From Lacunisphaera limnophila (GTDB lineage Bacteria; Verrucomicrobiota; Verrucomicrobiia; Opitutales; Opitutaceae), in assembly GCF_001746835.1 (NCBI RefSeq), contig NZ_CP016094.1, positions 434,001-498,000 on the forward strand: a stretch of DNA of 64,000 nucleotides. Direction: 5' to 3'. Both the position numbers and the translations under genes were made by a program. Within the stretch, counting starts at the first letter, position 1; each line of letters opens with the position of its first letter. The notes below the pieces were generated by a model. The model was not told the DNA's origin, did not search any database, and saw nothing but the letters and a program-made list of their open reading frames with translations. Below, in pieces: positions 6,665-15,092 of this stretch.

Positions 6665-8641
6665 TCAGGCGGAGTCATCGGCGTGGCGGGAGTTTCCGGC
6701 CAGCGCCGGCGCGGGCTGGTCCGCAAAGAAATCGTTGGTCGTACTCCCGCGGCGGAAGACCGCCGGCGCCGGGCGCATGACCTCCGGCGCGGAGACCGCA
6801 CCCGCGGCGCCGGCGCCATTGACGACCTGCAGCAGGTCGTTGACGCACCCGCGCAGGGTGACGGCCTGGGCGTTGAGCTCCTCCGCGGCGGCCGAGTTTT
6901 CCTCGGCGCCGGCGGCGTTGCCCTGGGTGACCTTGTCCATCTGGCCAACCGCGGCGTTGATCTGGACGATGCCCTCGCTCTGCTCCTGACAGGCGTGGGC
7001 GATGTCAGCCACGAGGCCGTCCAGCCGGCGGGTGCGCTCGACGATCCCGCCGAAGCCGGTCGCGACCTTGCCGCTGATGCCGACGCCGAGTTCGCTCATG
7101 CGCACGGCCTCGCTGATCGTGGCGGCGGTCTCCTTGGCGGCGCTGGCGCTGCGCTGCGCGAGGTTGCGCACCTCTTCGGCGACGACCGCGAAACCGGCCC
7201 CGGCCTCGCCGGCGCGCGCGGCCTCGACCGCCGCGTTAAGCGCGAGGATGTTCGTCTGGAACGCGATCTCGTCGATCGTCTTCACGATCTGCGCCACGCT
7301 CTTGCTGGTTTTCTGCAGGTCGGCCATGGCCGTGGCCATCTTCTCCATATCGGTGGTCCCGGCGTCCGCGGCCGCGCGGGTCTCCGCCGCCAGGGCCTTG
7401 GCCGTGGCCGCATGCTCGGCGTTGCGCTTCGTCATGCTGGAAAGTTCCACCAGGGAGGAACTGGTCTCCTCGAGGGAGGCCGCCTGCTCGCTGGCGCCGG
7501 CGGCGAGGCTCTGGCCCGCGCTGGACACCTGGCCGGAGGCGGCGGTGATCTCATCCGCGCCGGCCCCGAGCTGCTGGGCAATGTCGCGCACCGGGCGCGA
7601 AATCCCGCGGGCGATCCACCAGACGACGACCAACACCCCCGCGAGGACGAGCCCGCCCGTCAGCACGATCGTGTTGCGCAGCCGCCGGGCCGCGGCCAGC
7701 ACCTCGCTCTCGCGCAGGGTGATGCTCACGGCCCACGGGGTGTCCGCCGTCCCGATCCGGACCGGCGCACCAAAACGGAAGGTGTTGTCATCGAGCGTGC
7801 GGGAAAAACTCTCGGTGGCGAAGGCCTCGCCCCGCTGCACGTGGCCAAGGAAGGGCTGCACCCAGGCGTCGGTGTCGACCATGGGCTTGCCCAGGCGCTC
7901 GCTCTTCGGGTGCGCCGCATAAAGGCCGCGGTTGGAGATCAGCGCGGCATAACCCGTCTCACCTACCTTCACCTGGGCGATCTCGGCCCCGAGCTTTTCG
8001 AGCGGCAGATCCACGCCGACCACGCCGGCGAAGGCCCCGTCGGGCCCCTGCACGGGGACGACCAGGCTGGTCATGAGCACGTCCTTCCCGGCGACTTTGT
8101 AGAGGTAGGGCTCGAGGATGGTTTCGCGGTTGGTGCGCTTGGCGATCAGGTAGTAATCGCCGGCCCCCTCGACGGTGTAATCCACCAGCGGCTCAACCTG
8201 GATCTGGCCGCTGCCGCGGTTCCAGTAGGAGATAAAGCGGCCGGTGCCGTCATGCCCGGGTTGGCCGGCGTGCTCGGCGTCGCGACCGTCAAAGGCGCCG
8301 GGCTCCCACAGGGTCCACACGCCGATGTAGTCCGCGTTCGCGGCGAGGCTGCCGCGCAGCATGGCATTGGCCTGCGCGCGAGACGGATGCCCCTCGGCGT
8401 GCAGACCTTCCAGGGCCTCGCCCAGCGTGCGGGCCGTGCCCAGCGCAAAGCCGAGCCGGTTCCCCATGTCCGCACCGATGCGGGCGGCGGTGGCCTGACT
8501 GAGGGCAAAGGCGTCCCGCCGCGCGCTCTGCACGACGCGCAGCGTGGTGAGGCTGATGAGCACGGTGAGCCCGGCGAAAACCGCCAGGCCGATCGAGACG
8601 AGCATGCGGGCATTGAGCCCGCGTTGGGTGATGAATTTCAT
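6665..8641 (-). CDS. Methyl-accepting chemotaxis protein with a Cache-type periplasmic sensor
   Basis: 658 residues: transmembrane helix 1 (about 13-34, [20 protein letters not shown]), a periplasmic dCache-like sensor (about 40-315, with [20 protein letters not shown] and [12 protein letters not shown]), transmembrane helix 2 (about 319-343), a short HAMP-like stretch, and a cytoplasmic signalling domain. The highly conserved hairpin tip [20 protein letters not shown] is at about 455-474. Cache chemoreceptors bind small ligands such as amino or organic acids directly. The longer open frame to 8797 is not hydrophobic or conserved, so the ATG at 8641 ([13 protein letters not shown]) is used. 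The next gene, a receiver, follows by 4 nt. The usual cheA, cheW, cheR and cheB are not in this window. Confidence 0.93.
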   Translation of the reverse strand: MKFITQRGLNARMLVSIGLAVFAGLTVLISLTTLRVVQSARRDAFALSQATAARIGADMGNRLGFALGTARTLGEALEGLHAEGHPSRAQANAMLRGSLAANADYIGVWTLWEPGAFDGRDAEHAGQPGHDGTGRFISYWNRGSGQIQVEPLVDYTVEGAGDYYLIAKRTNRETILEPYLYKVAGKDVLMTSLVVPVQGPDGAFAGVVGVDLPLEKLGAEIAQVKVGETGYAALISNRGLYAAHPKSERLGKPMVDTDAWVQPFLGHVQRGEAFATESFSRTLDDNTFRFGAPVRIGTADTPWAVSITLRESEVLAAARRLRNTIVLTGGLVLAGVLVVVWWIARGISRPVRDIAQQLGAGADEITAASGQVSSAGQSLAAGASEQAASLEETSSSLVELSSMTKRNAEHAATAKALAAETRAAADAGTTDMEKMATAMADLQKTSKSVAQIVKTIDEIAFQTNILALNAAVEAARAGEAGAGFAVVAEEVRNLAQRSASAAKETAATISEAVRMSELGVGISGKVATGFGGIVERTRRLDGLVADIAHACQEQSEGIVQINAAVGQMDKVTQGNAAGAEENSAAAEELNAQAVTLRGCVNDLLQVVNGAGAAGAVSAPEVMRPAPAVFRRGSTTNDFFADQPAPALAGNSRHADDSA

Positions 8642-8941
8642 GGTGGAGCGTGGAGGAAGGAAGGCGGCAACCCTCCCGGCAGGAAGGAACGGGCCCAAAG
8701 CAAAAGGCACAGGCGCACCGGGTCCCCGAGAGGACATGGTGTGACTGTGCCTTCGACTGACAGGCCCGTATGTCCTGCCGGAGAAAGCTGCCTGCAACCG
8801 GGTTGCGGGCCTGCTGTGCCCCCTAACGGCACATCCGCCCGGCGCTTGAGCAAAAATTTACCTCGCCCACCCCCACGCCTTGTTGTCGGGCGGGATTGCC
8901 AAATCCGGGCTCGCTTCAACCGCCTCGCCCCGACCGTCCCT
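8642..8941. other. 300-bp non-coding region upstream of the chemoreceptor
   Basis: No supportable gene. It must carry the chemoreceptor promoter, read leftward. I looked for sigma-28 and sigma-54 type boxes and found none with correct spacing. Confidence 0.5.
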
Positions 8942-9685
8942 TCAAATCCCGTCGCCCGATCCCGGTTCGCGTTCCAGCAGCTGCTCCAGCTGGCGGCGCA
9001 GGTCGGCAAGATCCTTGCTCTTGAAATTCTGCCGGGTGCGCTCAAGCACCTCCACGGTGCGCCGCAACGCCGCCACATGGTCCACCTCGCGCAACCGGCT
9101 CGAGGCCCGCCGGTCCAGCGATTGCGTGGCCCGCTCCAGGTCCGCCAGCAGCAGGATGGCCTGCCGCAGCGACACCCGGATGAAATCCTCCATCCGCCCG
9201 CCGCCGTCAACCGGCGCCTGCCGGGAAAGCTGCTCGATCTGCGCCAGCTCCCGCTCCCAGTCGCGCAACCGCTGCCGGCCCTCCCGGATCAGGACGAGAT
9301 CCCGGTAATCCGCCACGGCCTGGTCCAGCACGCTGGTCATCTCGGCGAGATCGGGCGGCTTCGTGAGATACGCGGTGACCGGCAGCCGCACCGACCGGGC
9401 GGCGGTGTCCACCGACGGACGTCCGGTCAGCAGGATCACCGGCAGCCCGGGCACCGCCTGCACCGCCGCTTCTACCAGCTCGAGCGCCGTGTTGCCCGGC
9501 ATGTGGATGTCGGAAATCAGCACGTCATACGGCGCGGCCCGGAGTTGTTGCAACGCATCCGCCGCCGACACGGCGCACTCGCAGGTGTACCCCAGCCGGC
9601 GCAACATCTCGGCCAGCCCCTCGCGCGCGGCCCGGTCGTCGTCCGCGAAAAGCACCCGGCCGCGATGAGGGAGAGGAGTCAGCAT
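8942..9685 (-). CDS. Response regulator with coiled-coil helical C-terminus
   Basis: 247 residues. The N-terminal receiver (about 8-125) has VLFADDDRAAREG, phosphoacceptor Asp in VLISDIHMPGNTALEL, ILLTGRPS and the Lys in YLTKPPDL. The C-terminal half (about 130-240) is a charged, probably coiled-coil helical region (LREVDHVAALRRTVEVLERT) that matches no DNA-binding or enzymatic output domain I know. It begins one base after the stop of the upstream hybrid kinase, so the two genes are co-transcribed and almost certainly form a signalling pair. The start at 9685 (MLTPLPHRGRVLF) is preferred to 9748, which would run into the kinase gene. The output mechanism is unknown. Confidence 0.85.
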   Translation of the reverse strand: MLTPLPHRGRVLFADDDRAAREGLAEMLRRLGYTCECAVSAADALQQLRAAPYDVLISDIHMPGNTALELVEAAVQAVPGLPVILLTGRPSVDTAARSVRLPVTAYLTKPPDLAEMTSVLDQAVADYRDLVLIREGRQRLRDWERELAQIEQLSRQAPVDGGGRMEDFIRVSLRQAILLLADLERATQSLDRRASSRLREVDHVAALRRTVEVLERTRQNFKSKDLADLRRQLEQLLEREPGSGDGI

Positions 9686-9686
9686 G

Positions 9687-12443
9687 TCAGGGATGGGGGG
9701 TGAGATCGAGGGCGCGCCGCACCGTGCGGGAAAGCTCGGCGATATCAATCGGTTTTTCCACCAACCCGTAGCCGGCTTCCGCCTCCGCCCCGTCCGGCGG
9801 GTTGGACCCGCTCATGCCGCTCATCAGCAGGACCGGCAGGTCCGGCCGGACGGTGCGGGCCAGCTGGATCAGCTCCGGTCCTGACAGGTGCGGCATCGTC
9901 CGGTCGGTCAGCAACAGGCTGAACTGCCCGGGTCGCGCCTGGACACAGGCCAGCGCCTCCCGGGGATCCTCGTAAATCTCCACGTGGTAGCCGATCCGCC
10001 GCAGCATGGCGCCGACGGCCTGGCCGATCGCTTCCTCGTCATCCACCAGCAGCACGGACTCGCCCTGCCCGGGCACCAGGCCCGCCACCGGCTCACGCAC
10101 GGCGCTATCCGTCGCCGGAGCCGCGGGAAAATAAAGCTCAAACGTGGTGCCCTCCCCCGGTTGGCTTTGCACGAAGATGGCCCCGTCGTGGCTCTTCATG
10201 ATGCCATGCACCATGGGCAGCCCGAGGCCGGTCCCCTCGCCCGGGCCCTTGGTCGTGAAAAAGGGTTCGAAGATCCGCGCCAGCACCGTGGCGTCCATGC
10301 CGTGTCCGGTGTCGGCAATCGTCAGCCGCGCGTGGGGTCCCGGCTGCAAGCCCGGCCGGGGGACACAGTCGGCCGGCTCCAGCCGGCACAGGGCCAGCCG
10401 CACGGTCAGCCGGCCGGGCCGGTCGCGCATGGCGTGGGCGGCATTGGTGCACAGGTTCATCACCACCTGGTGGACCTGGCCGGCATCGGCGAGCACGGGC
10501 GGCGCGTCGGGGGCCATGTCCTGACTGATCTCGATCGTCGCCGGCAACGAGGCGCGCAGCAGGCCCAGGGCCTCCCGGATGATCATCTGCAACGGCTGCC
10601 GCAACCGCTCATGCTGCTGCTGGCGGCTGAAGGTCAGGATCTGGCGCACCAGTTCTTTCGCGCGGTTGCTCGCCAGGCCGATCTCATCCAGCCGCCGGCG
10701 CAGGTCCGCCGGCTGGTCCAGATCCATCAGCGCCAGCTCCTGGTTGATGATGATGGCCGTGAGGATGTTGTTGAAATCGTGCGCGATGCCGCCGGCCAGG
10801 GTGCCCAGCGCCTCGAGCTTCTGGTTCTGCTGCAGTTGGGCCTCGAGCGACGCCTTCTGCGTCTCGGCCTGGCGCTGCTCCGTGATGTCGGTGATCGTGC
10901 TCAGCATGCACCGGACGCCGGCCAGCTCGATCGTCTCAAAGGAGCAGCGCGTGACCAACCGACCGCCATCCTTCCGGCGGAAATTGAGCTCCATGTCGCG
11001 CACGCGGCCCTCCTCCTGTAACCGGGCGAACAGGGCCTGCCGGTCCGCCAGGTTCTCCCAGATGCCGGTCTCCAGCGAGGATCGTCCGATGACATCCGCC
11101 CGGCTGTACCCGCTGACACGCTCGAAACCCAGGTTCACGTCGATGTAGCGCCCCGTGGCGATTTCCGAGATGATCAGCGGCTGCGGGCTGGACCGGAAGG
11201 CCTTGGCGAATTTCTCCTCCGACTCCCGCAGGGCCTGCTCCGCGGCCAGGCGGTCGGTGATGTCGCGCAGCACCGAGACGTTGTGCGGCCGCCCGTCGAT
11301 CTCAATGCGCTCGGCCGAGAGCTCGCACCGGCGCTGGCGGCCGCCCTTCATCCCGATGATCACGGGATGGCCGCGCACGGAACCCTCGACCCGCAGCTGC
11401 TCGACAAAACCCTGGCGCTCCAGGCTCTCCGACCACAGGCCCAGCTCCAACGGCGTGCGGCCGATCACTGTCTCGCGCCGGCAGTCGAACAGCCGGAGGA
11501 AACCCTCGTTGACGTCGACGTAGCGCCCGGTGTCCAGCTCATGCACCGACATCGCATCCGGGCTGGCCCGGAAGATCCGGGCGAACTTCTCCTCCGACTC
11601 GCGCAGCGCCTGCTCGGCCCGCCGGCTCTCGGTAATGTCCCGCCCTTCGGGGATGATCGCCACCACCGCACCCTGCTCGTCGCGCACGGGCTTGAGGGAA
11701 AAATCCATGGTCAGCAGCCGCCCGTCCGCCGCCGGATGCGTGGTCTCGTAGCGCACAAATTCCCCGCGGGCCGCCCGGCCGATCGCCGCGCGCAGCCGCG
11801 CCTGCTCGGCCGGGTCGTGGCTCCACCAGGGGGTGTCCCAGAAATAATTCCCCACCACCTGCTCCTGCCTCACCCCCACCGCATCCAGCGAGGTCTGGTT
11901 GGCGCGCAGCAGCCGGCCCGCCGGGTCGAGCAGACCGATGAACTGGAAACTGTGGTCCAGGATGGCGCGCAACATCTGCTCGCTCCGGGCCCGCTCCTGC
12001 TCCGCCTGTTTCCAGGCGGTCACATCCTGCGAGGAATAGAGCACATGCGTGCAGGCGCCGGCCGCGTCCAGGATCGGCGTCAGGGTGGTGCGGCCATGGA
12101 ACACCCCCGTCGGCGCCCGCGTGACCTCCTCGAATTCCAGCAGCTGCCCGCTCCGGATCACCTGCTCGTAACGCTCCCGCATCCGCCCAACCGTCTCGGC
12201 GTCAAAACCGAACTGCGCCTGCACGTCCGCGAAGCTGCGACCCTCAAAATCCTGCGCCGAGAGGGCATAGCCGGCGGCGCGGACGGTCTCGAGGTAGGGG
12301 CGGTTGACCGTGACCACCCGGATCAGGTCCGTCGCGTCCACCTCCGCCAGCAGCATCATGTCGCGCGCGCTGTTGAAGATCAGCTCGAGCTGGAGCTTTT
12401 GCGTCCGCAGGGCGGCCGTGGCAGTGGATGGCTTAGTGGCCAT
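9687..12443 (-). CDS. Soluble multi-PAS hybrid histidine kinase with C-terminal receiver
   Basis: 918 residues with no obvious membrane segment, so probably cytoplasmic. Four PAS-type sensor domains run to about residue 535; the later ones share the linker ALRESEEKFA. The HisKA domain has LAGGIAHDFNNIL with phosphoacceptor His555. The HATPase domain shows N box NLCTNAAHAM, G1 DTGHGMD, F box IFEPFFTTK and G2 GTGLGL. The C-terminal receiver has VLLVDDEEA and phosphoacceptor Asp847 in LLTDRTMPHLSG. The kinase core is of the NtrB-like type. The gene is followed after one base by the receiver gene at 8942-9685. The start ATG at 12443 (MATKPSTATAAL) is preferred to 12497. The stimulus cannot be predicted. 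Confidence 0.92.
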   Translation of the reverse strand: MATKPSTATAALRTQKLQLELIFNSARDMMLLAEVDATDLIRVVTVNRPYLETVRAAGYALSAQDFEGRSFADVQAQFGFDAETVGRMRERYEQVIRSGQLLEFEEVTRAPTGVFHGRTTLTPILDAAGACTHVLYSSQDVTAWKQAEQERARSEQMLRAILDHSFQFIGLLDPAGRLLRANQTSLDAVGVRQEQVVGNYFWDTPWWSHDPAEQARLRAAIGRAARGEFVRYETTHPAADGRLLTMDFSLKPVRDEQGAVVAIIPEGRDITESRRAEQALRESEEKFARIFRASPDAMSVHELDTGRYVDVNEGFLRLFDCRRETVIGRTPLELGLWSESLERQGFVEQLRVEGSVRGHPVIIGMKGGRQRRCELSAERIEIDGRPHNVSVLRDITDRLAAEQALRESEEKFAKAFRSSPQPLIISEIATGRYIDVNLGFERVSGYSRADVIGRSSLETGIWENLADRQALFARLQEEGRVRDMELNFRRKDGGRLVTRCSFETIELAGVRCMLSTITDITEQRQAETQKASLEAQLQQNQKLEALGTLAGGIAHDFNNILTAIIINQELALMDLDQPADLRRRLDEIGLASNRAKELVRQILTFSRQQQHERLRQPLQMIIREALGLLRASLPATIEISQDMAPDAPPVLADAGQVHQVVMNLCTNAAHAMRDRPGRLTVRLALCRLEPADCVPRPGLQPGPHARLTIADTGHGMDATVLARIFEPFFTTKGPGEGTGLGLPMVHGIMKSHDGAIFVQSQPGEGTTFELYFPAAPATDSAVREPVAGLVPGQGESVLLVDDEEAIGQAVGAMLRRIGYHVEIYEDPREALACVQARPGQFSLLLTDRTMPHLSGPELIQLARTVRPDLPVLLMSGMSGSNPPDGAEAEAGYGLVEKPIDIAELSRTVRRALDLTPHP

Positions 12444-12871
12444 GGGGACAATGCCTGTCCGTTGCACCTCTCCGGGGAGGTGCCGACACGGGGACATGCG
12501 GTGGAAGATTCACGCAGCGTAGGCAGACCGGCCTGAAGCCACCCTGCCTATCGACCCCGGTCCGGGCAAGTTAACACTCAAAATCAGCCCGTATAAACGA
12601 AGGACGCCGGCCCGCTAAGCGGGCCGGCGTCCGGCACTGGCACACACGACAGCGGGGCAACCGGCCCCCGCCGCCAAATTCGGGCTCACTTGGGAGGATC
12701 AACCCCGCCCCGCTGGCGATCCCTTCGTTCTAAGGTGGATTTTTCCCCAGTTGGCGCGCCTTTGCCCCAAGGCGCGAGGGGTTGCTCCCTGGATGGCCCG
12801 CGCCCCTGCGGCCGGGCCTTGGGGTTCTTTTGCCTCATCCGTGTCCATGCGTGGTTGCACCGAATCGTTGC
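12444..12871. other. 428-bp non-coding region between kinase and TonB-like genes
   Basis: No supportable gene. The region holds a strong stem-loop (12602-12632) and the presumed promoter of the kinase operon. The right part is G+C-rich without recognisable motifs. Confidence 0.55.
12602..12632 (-). terminator. Perfect 14-bp hairpin, likely intrinsic terminator
   Basis: GGACGCCGGCCCGC and GCGGGCCGGCGTCC are exact reverse complements separated by three bases. On the minus strand the hairpin is followed by TTCGTTTAT, a moderately T-rich tract. It lies 240 bases beyond the stop of the TonB-like gene and before the kinase gene. Confidence 0.65.
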
Positions 12872-13588
12872 TCACCGCCCGCCGCCGAAATCAAATTCCT
12901 GCACCGCCGCGACGAGCACCGGCCGGCCGCGGCTGGTGGGGGGCGCGAACTTCCAGTCGCGCACCGCCCGCACGGCCTGTTCCATCAGGTAGGGATGGGT
13001 GCCGGCGGCGGGCTGCGCCGCGGCCATCCGCACGGCCCCGCGTTCATCGATGTAGAAGTGGACCTGCACCCGGCCGTGGACGCCCGCCTTCCCGGCGTCG
13101 AGGGCGTACCGCGGTGCGTCGCCCGCGAGGCGCTGCGGCGCGCGGTCGAGTTGGTTCGCGGGACAGAGCTGGCGCGAGGCGCTCAGATCGCCGGCATTCT
13201 CAAAACCGTCGAAGAAGAAGTGGTTGACCGCGTTCGACGTGATCACGGCCCCCTCGAGCGTGAAATCGATCCGCATCTCCGTCTGCACCGGCACGGGCAG
13301 GCCGTCGAGGCGCGCGGGCAGGAACTGCCACTCGCGCAGGGCGGCCAGGGCCGTCTCGGCAATCCGCGGATGCGTGTGGGCCAGCGGCAGCGCCTCCTGC
13401 ACTTTGCCCTCGGGATCGATGCTGACGGCGACGACCGCGTAGCCGCGGGTGATGCCGGACATCTGCAGGGCGGCCGGGAACGGCGGCATGGCATTGTCGG
13501 GAGCCAACCGGGCGGACTCGAACTGAGCCAGGACCGGAACCGCGGGGACGAGCAGCGCGGCGAGCAGAAGTGCATGGGGAATTTTCAT
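12872..13588 (-). CDS. Exported protein with two TonB C-terminal domains
   Basis: 238 residues starting MKIPHALLLAALLVPAVPVL, a cleavable-looking signal peptide ending near AQFES. Two TonB_C-type domains follow: domain 1 (about 25-115; GYAVVAVSIDPEGKVQEALP, then ALAALREWQFLPARLDGLPV) and domain 2 (about 150-235; GRVQVHFYIDERGAVRMAAA, then AVRAVRDWKFAPPTSRGRPV). True TonB proteins carry an N-terminal membrane anchor and a proline-rich spacer with one such domain. This protein lacks both, so it is probably a periplasmic protein using the fold for binding rather than a canonical energy transducer. No ExbB/ExbD or TonB-dependent receptor is nearby. It is divergent from the symporter gene. Confidence 0.75.
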   Translation of the reverse strand: MKIPHALLLAALLVPAVPVLAQFESARLAPDNAMPPFPAALQMSGITRGYAVVAVSIDPEGKVQEALPLAHTHPRIAETALAALREWQFLPARLDGLPVPVQTEMRIDFTLEGAVITSNAVNHFFFDGFENAGDLSASRQLCPANQLDRAPQRLAGDAPRYALDAGKAGVHGRVQVHFYIDERGAVRMAAAQPAAGTHPYLMEQAVRAVRDWKFAPPTSRGRPVLVAAVQEFDFGGGR

Positions 13589-13885
13589 GGGAGGAGTGAT
13601 TCGTCCCGCATAACCCCGCCCCCGCGCCATCCCTTCACAACCTCCTCCCCCGCCTCAATTCCCTTCCCGTGGGCCGCGAGCTTGCTCGCGCTCCGATTAC
13701 CCAATCCTCTTCCGCCACAAAAAGTCACAAAAAATCGACAGCGTATGCAGCTCTCAACGCGCCTAACGGCGCGCGTATCAGCTCCACCCACCGGACCCTC
13801 GCTCTTCGTGTCCACCCCTGCATTGGTCCTCACTGACACACTCCGCGCTCGCCACCCCGCTTTGCGCCCGGCTCACTCGGCGGCC

Positions 13886-14812
13886 ATGTCGCGCGTGCTC
13901 ACCCTGCTCACGAACGCCTTCCCCGTCTGGGTCGTGGTCCTGGCCGCGCTCGCGTTGGTCGAACCCACGTGGTTCACTTGGTTCGGCGGCCCGTGGATCA
14001 CCTGGGGCCTCGCCGTCATCATGCTGGGCATGGGGCTCACGCTGACCTTCGACGATTTCCGCAGTGTCACCCGCCTGCCCAAGGCCGTGGCCCTGGGCTT
14101 CGTCGCCCAATTCACGATCATGCCCTTCCTCGGCTGGAGCCTCGGCCGGCTCTTCGCCCTCGAGACCCCGTACGCCGTCGGCCTCATCCTCGTTGCCTGT
14201 TGCCCGGGTGGCACCGCCTCGAACGTCGTCACCTACCTGGCCCGGGCCAACGTCTGCCTCTCCGTCGTCATGACGATGTGCTCGACCTTTGCCGCCGTGG
14301 CGCTGACGCCCCTCCTCACCTCGTGGCTGGCCGGCGCGCTCGTCGAGGTGGATGCGTGGGGCATGTTCCGCTCCACCGTGCAGATCGTGATCGCGCCCGT
14401 CGTGATCGGCGTGCTCGTGAACCGCTTCGCCCCGCGCCTCGTGCAGCGCGTGCAGGTCGGCCTGCCGCTGGTGTCGGTCGTCGTCATCGCCCTGATCTGC
14501 GCCAGCATCATCGGCGGCAGCGCCGCCGCGGTGCAGGGTGCCGCGTGGCGGTTGCTCGGCGCGGTCTTCGGCCTCCATGCCGGCGGCTTCGCCCTCGGCT
14601 ACCTCGCCGCGCGGGTGCTGCGCTTCGACCAGACCATCGCGCGCACCGTCTCCATCGAAGTCGGCATGCAGAACTCCGGCCTCGGCGTCGCCCTCGCCCG
14701 CAAGCATTTCGCCGACCCGCTGACCGCCGTCCCCTGCGCCATCTCGAGCGTCTTCCACTCCGTGATCGGCAGCATCCTCGCCGGCTGGTGGCGCTGGCGC
14801 AGCCGGAGCTGA
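13886..14812 (+). CDS. Bile acid:sodium symporter (BASS) family transporter
   Basis: 308 residues, very hydrophobic, with about nine or ten membrane helices. Family hallmarks are the crossover motif CCPGGTASNVVTYLARAN and the sodium-site motif EVGMQNSGLGVALA. Members move organic anions, for example bile acids, pyruvate or pantoate, with sodium across the inner membrane; the substrate here is unknown. The frame is open far upstream, but the ATG at 13886 (MSRVLTLLTNAFPVWVV) precedes the first helix and is the only sensible start. The 297 bases to its left separate it from the divergent TonB-like gene and contain CACAAAAAGTCACAAAAAAT and a CGCGCCTAACGGCGCGCG palindrome, resembling a degenerate CCGCAAAAAGGCGCA element. 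Confidence 0.88.
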   Translation: MSRVLTLLTNAFPVWVVVLAALALVEPTWFTWFGGPWITWGLAVIMLGMGLTLTFDDFRSVTRLPKAVALGFVAQFTIMPFLGWSLGRLFALETPYAVGLILVACCPGGTASNVVTYLARANVCLSVVMTMCSTFAAVALTPLLTSWLAGALVEVDAWGMFRSTVQIVIAPVVIGVLVNRFAPRLVQRVQVGLPLVSVVVIALICASIIGGSAAAVQGAAWRLLGAVFGLHAGGFALGYLAARVLRFDQTIARTVSIEVGMQNSGLGVALARKHFADPLTAVPCAISSVFHSVIGSILAGWWRWRSRS

Positions 14813-15092
14813 GTCTCCCTGATGGGGTTGTTGGAGTCGGTGGCGGTTTTGCGCGCTTTGCGCCGTTTGGCGGCCAAAGGCATTGGCCGAATGAGGGCGA
14901 AGGGCTGCGGGAAATCGCCTGCAAGGAGGCTCCTACAACTGGCGTTCAGACCTGGCCATTGTACTGCAACCAATTGCCAGGCATAATTAAACACAACTAA
15001 GCCAGCGGGGACTCTCGCGCCGATCCACCCGCGCACTTCTTCCATCGTTAGTGCCTCCTTGGTCTGCCTCCTGCTTAGTTGGTGCATCCCTC
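14813..15092. other. Non-coding 280-bp spacer with short palindromes
   Basis: It separates the symporter from locus A. It has GCGCGCTTTGCGC, GCCTGCAAGGAGGCTCCTAC and an A+T-richer patch (GGCATAATTAAACACAACTA) that could include the locus A promoter. There is no supportable gene. Confidence 0.45.

Noticed and set aside
8840-8880. Possible sigma-28 promoter (TAAA..GCCG) before the chemoreceptor
   Set aside because: The spacing between the two boxes is 13 bases rather than 15, and the second box is poor.
6620-9703. A 1027-codon open frame on the plus strand
   Set aside because: It lies antisense to the chemoreceptor and receiver genes, is His/Gly/Arg/Ala-biased and has no recognisable domain. 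It is a G+C-driven shadow.
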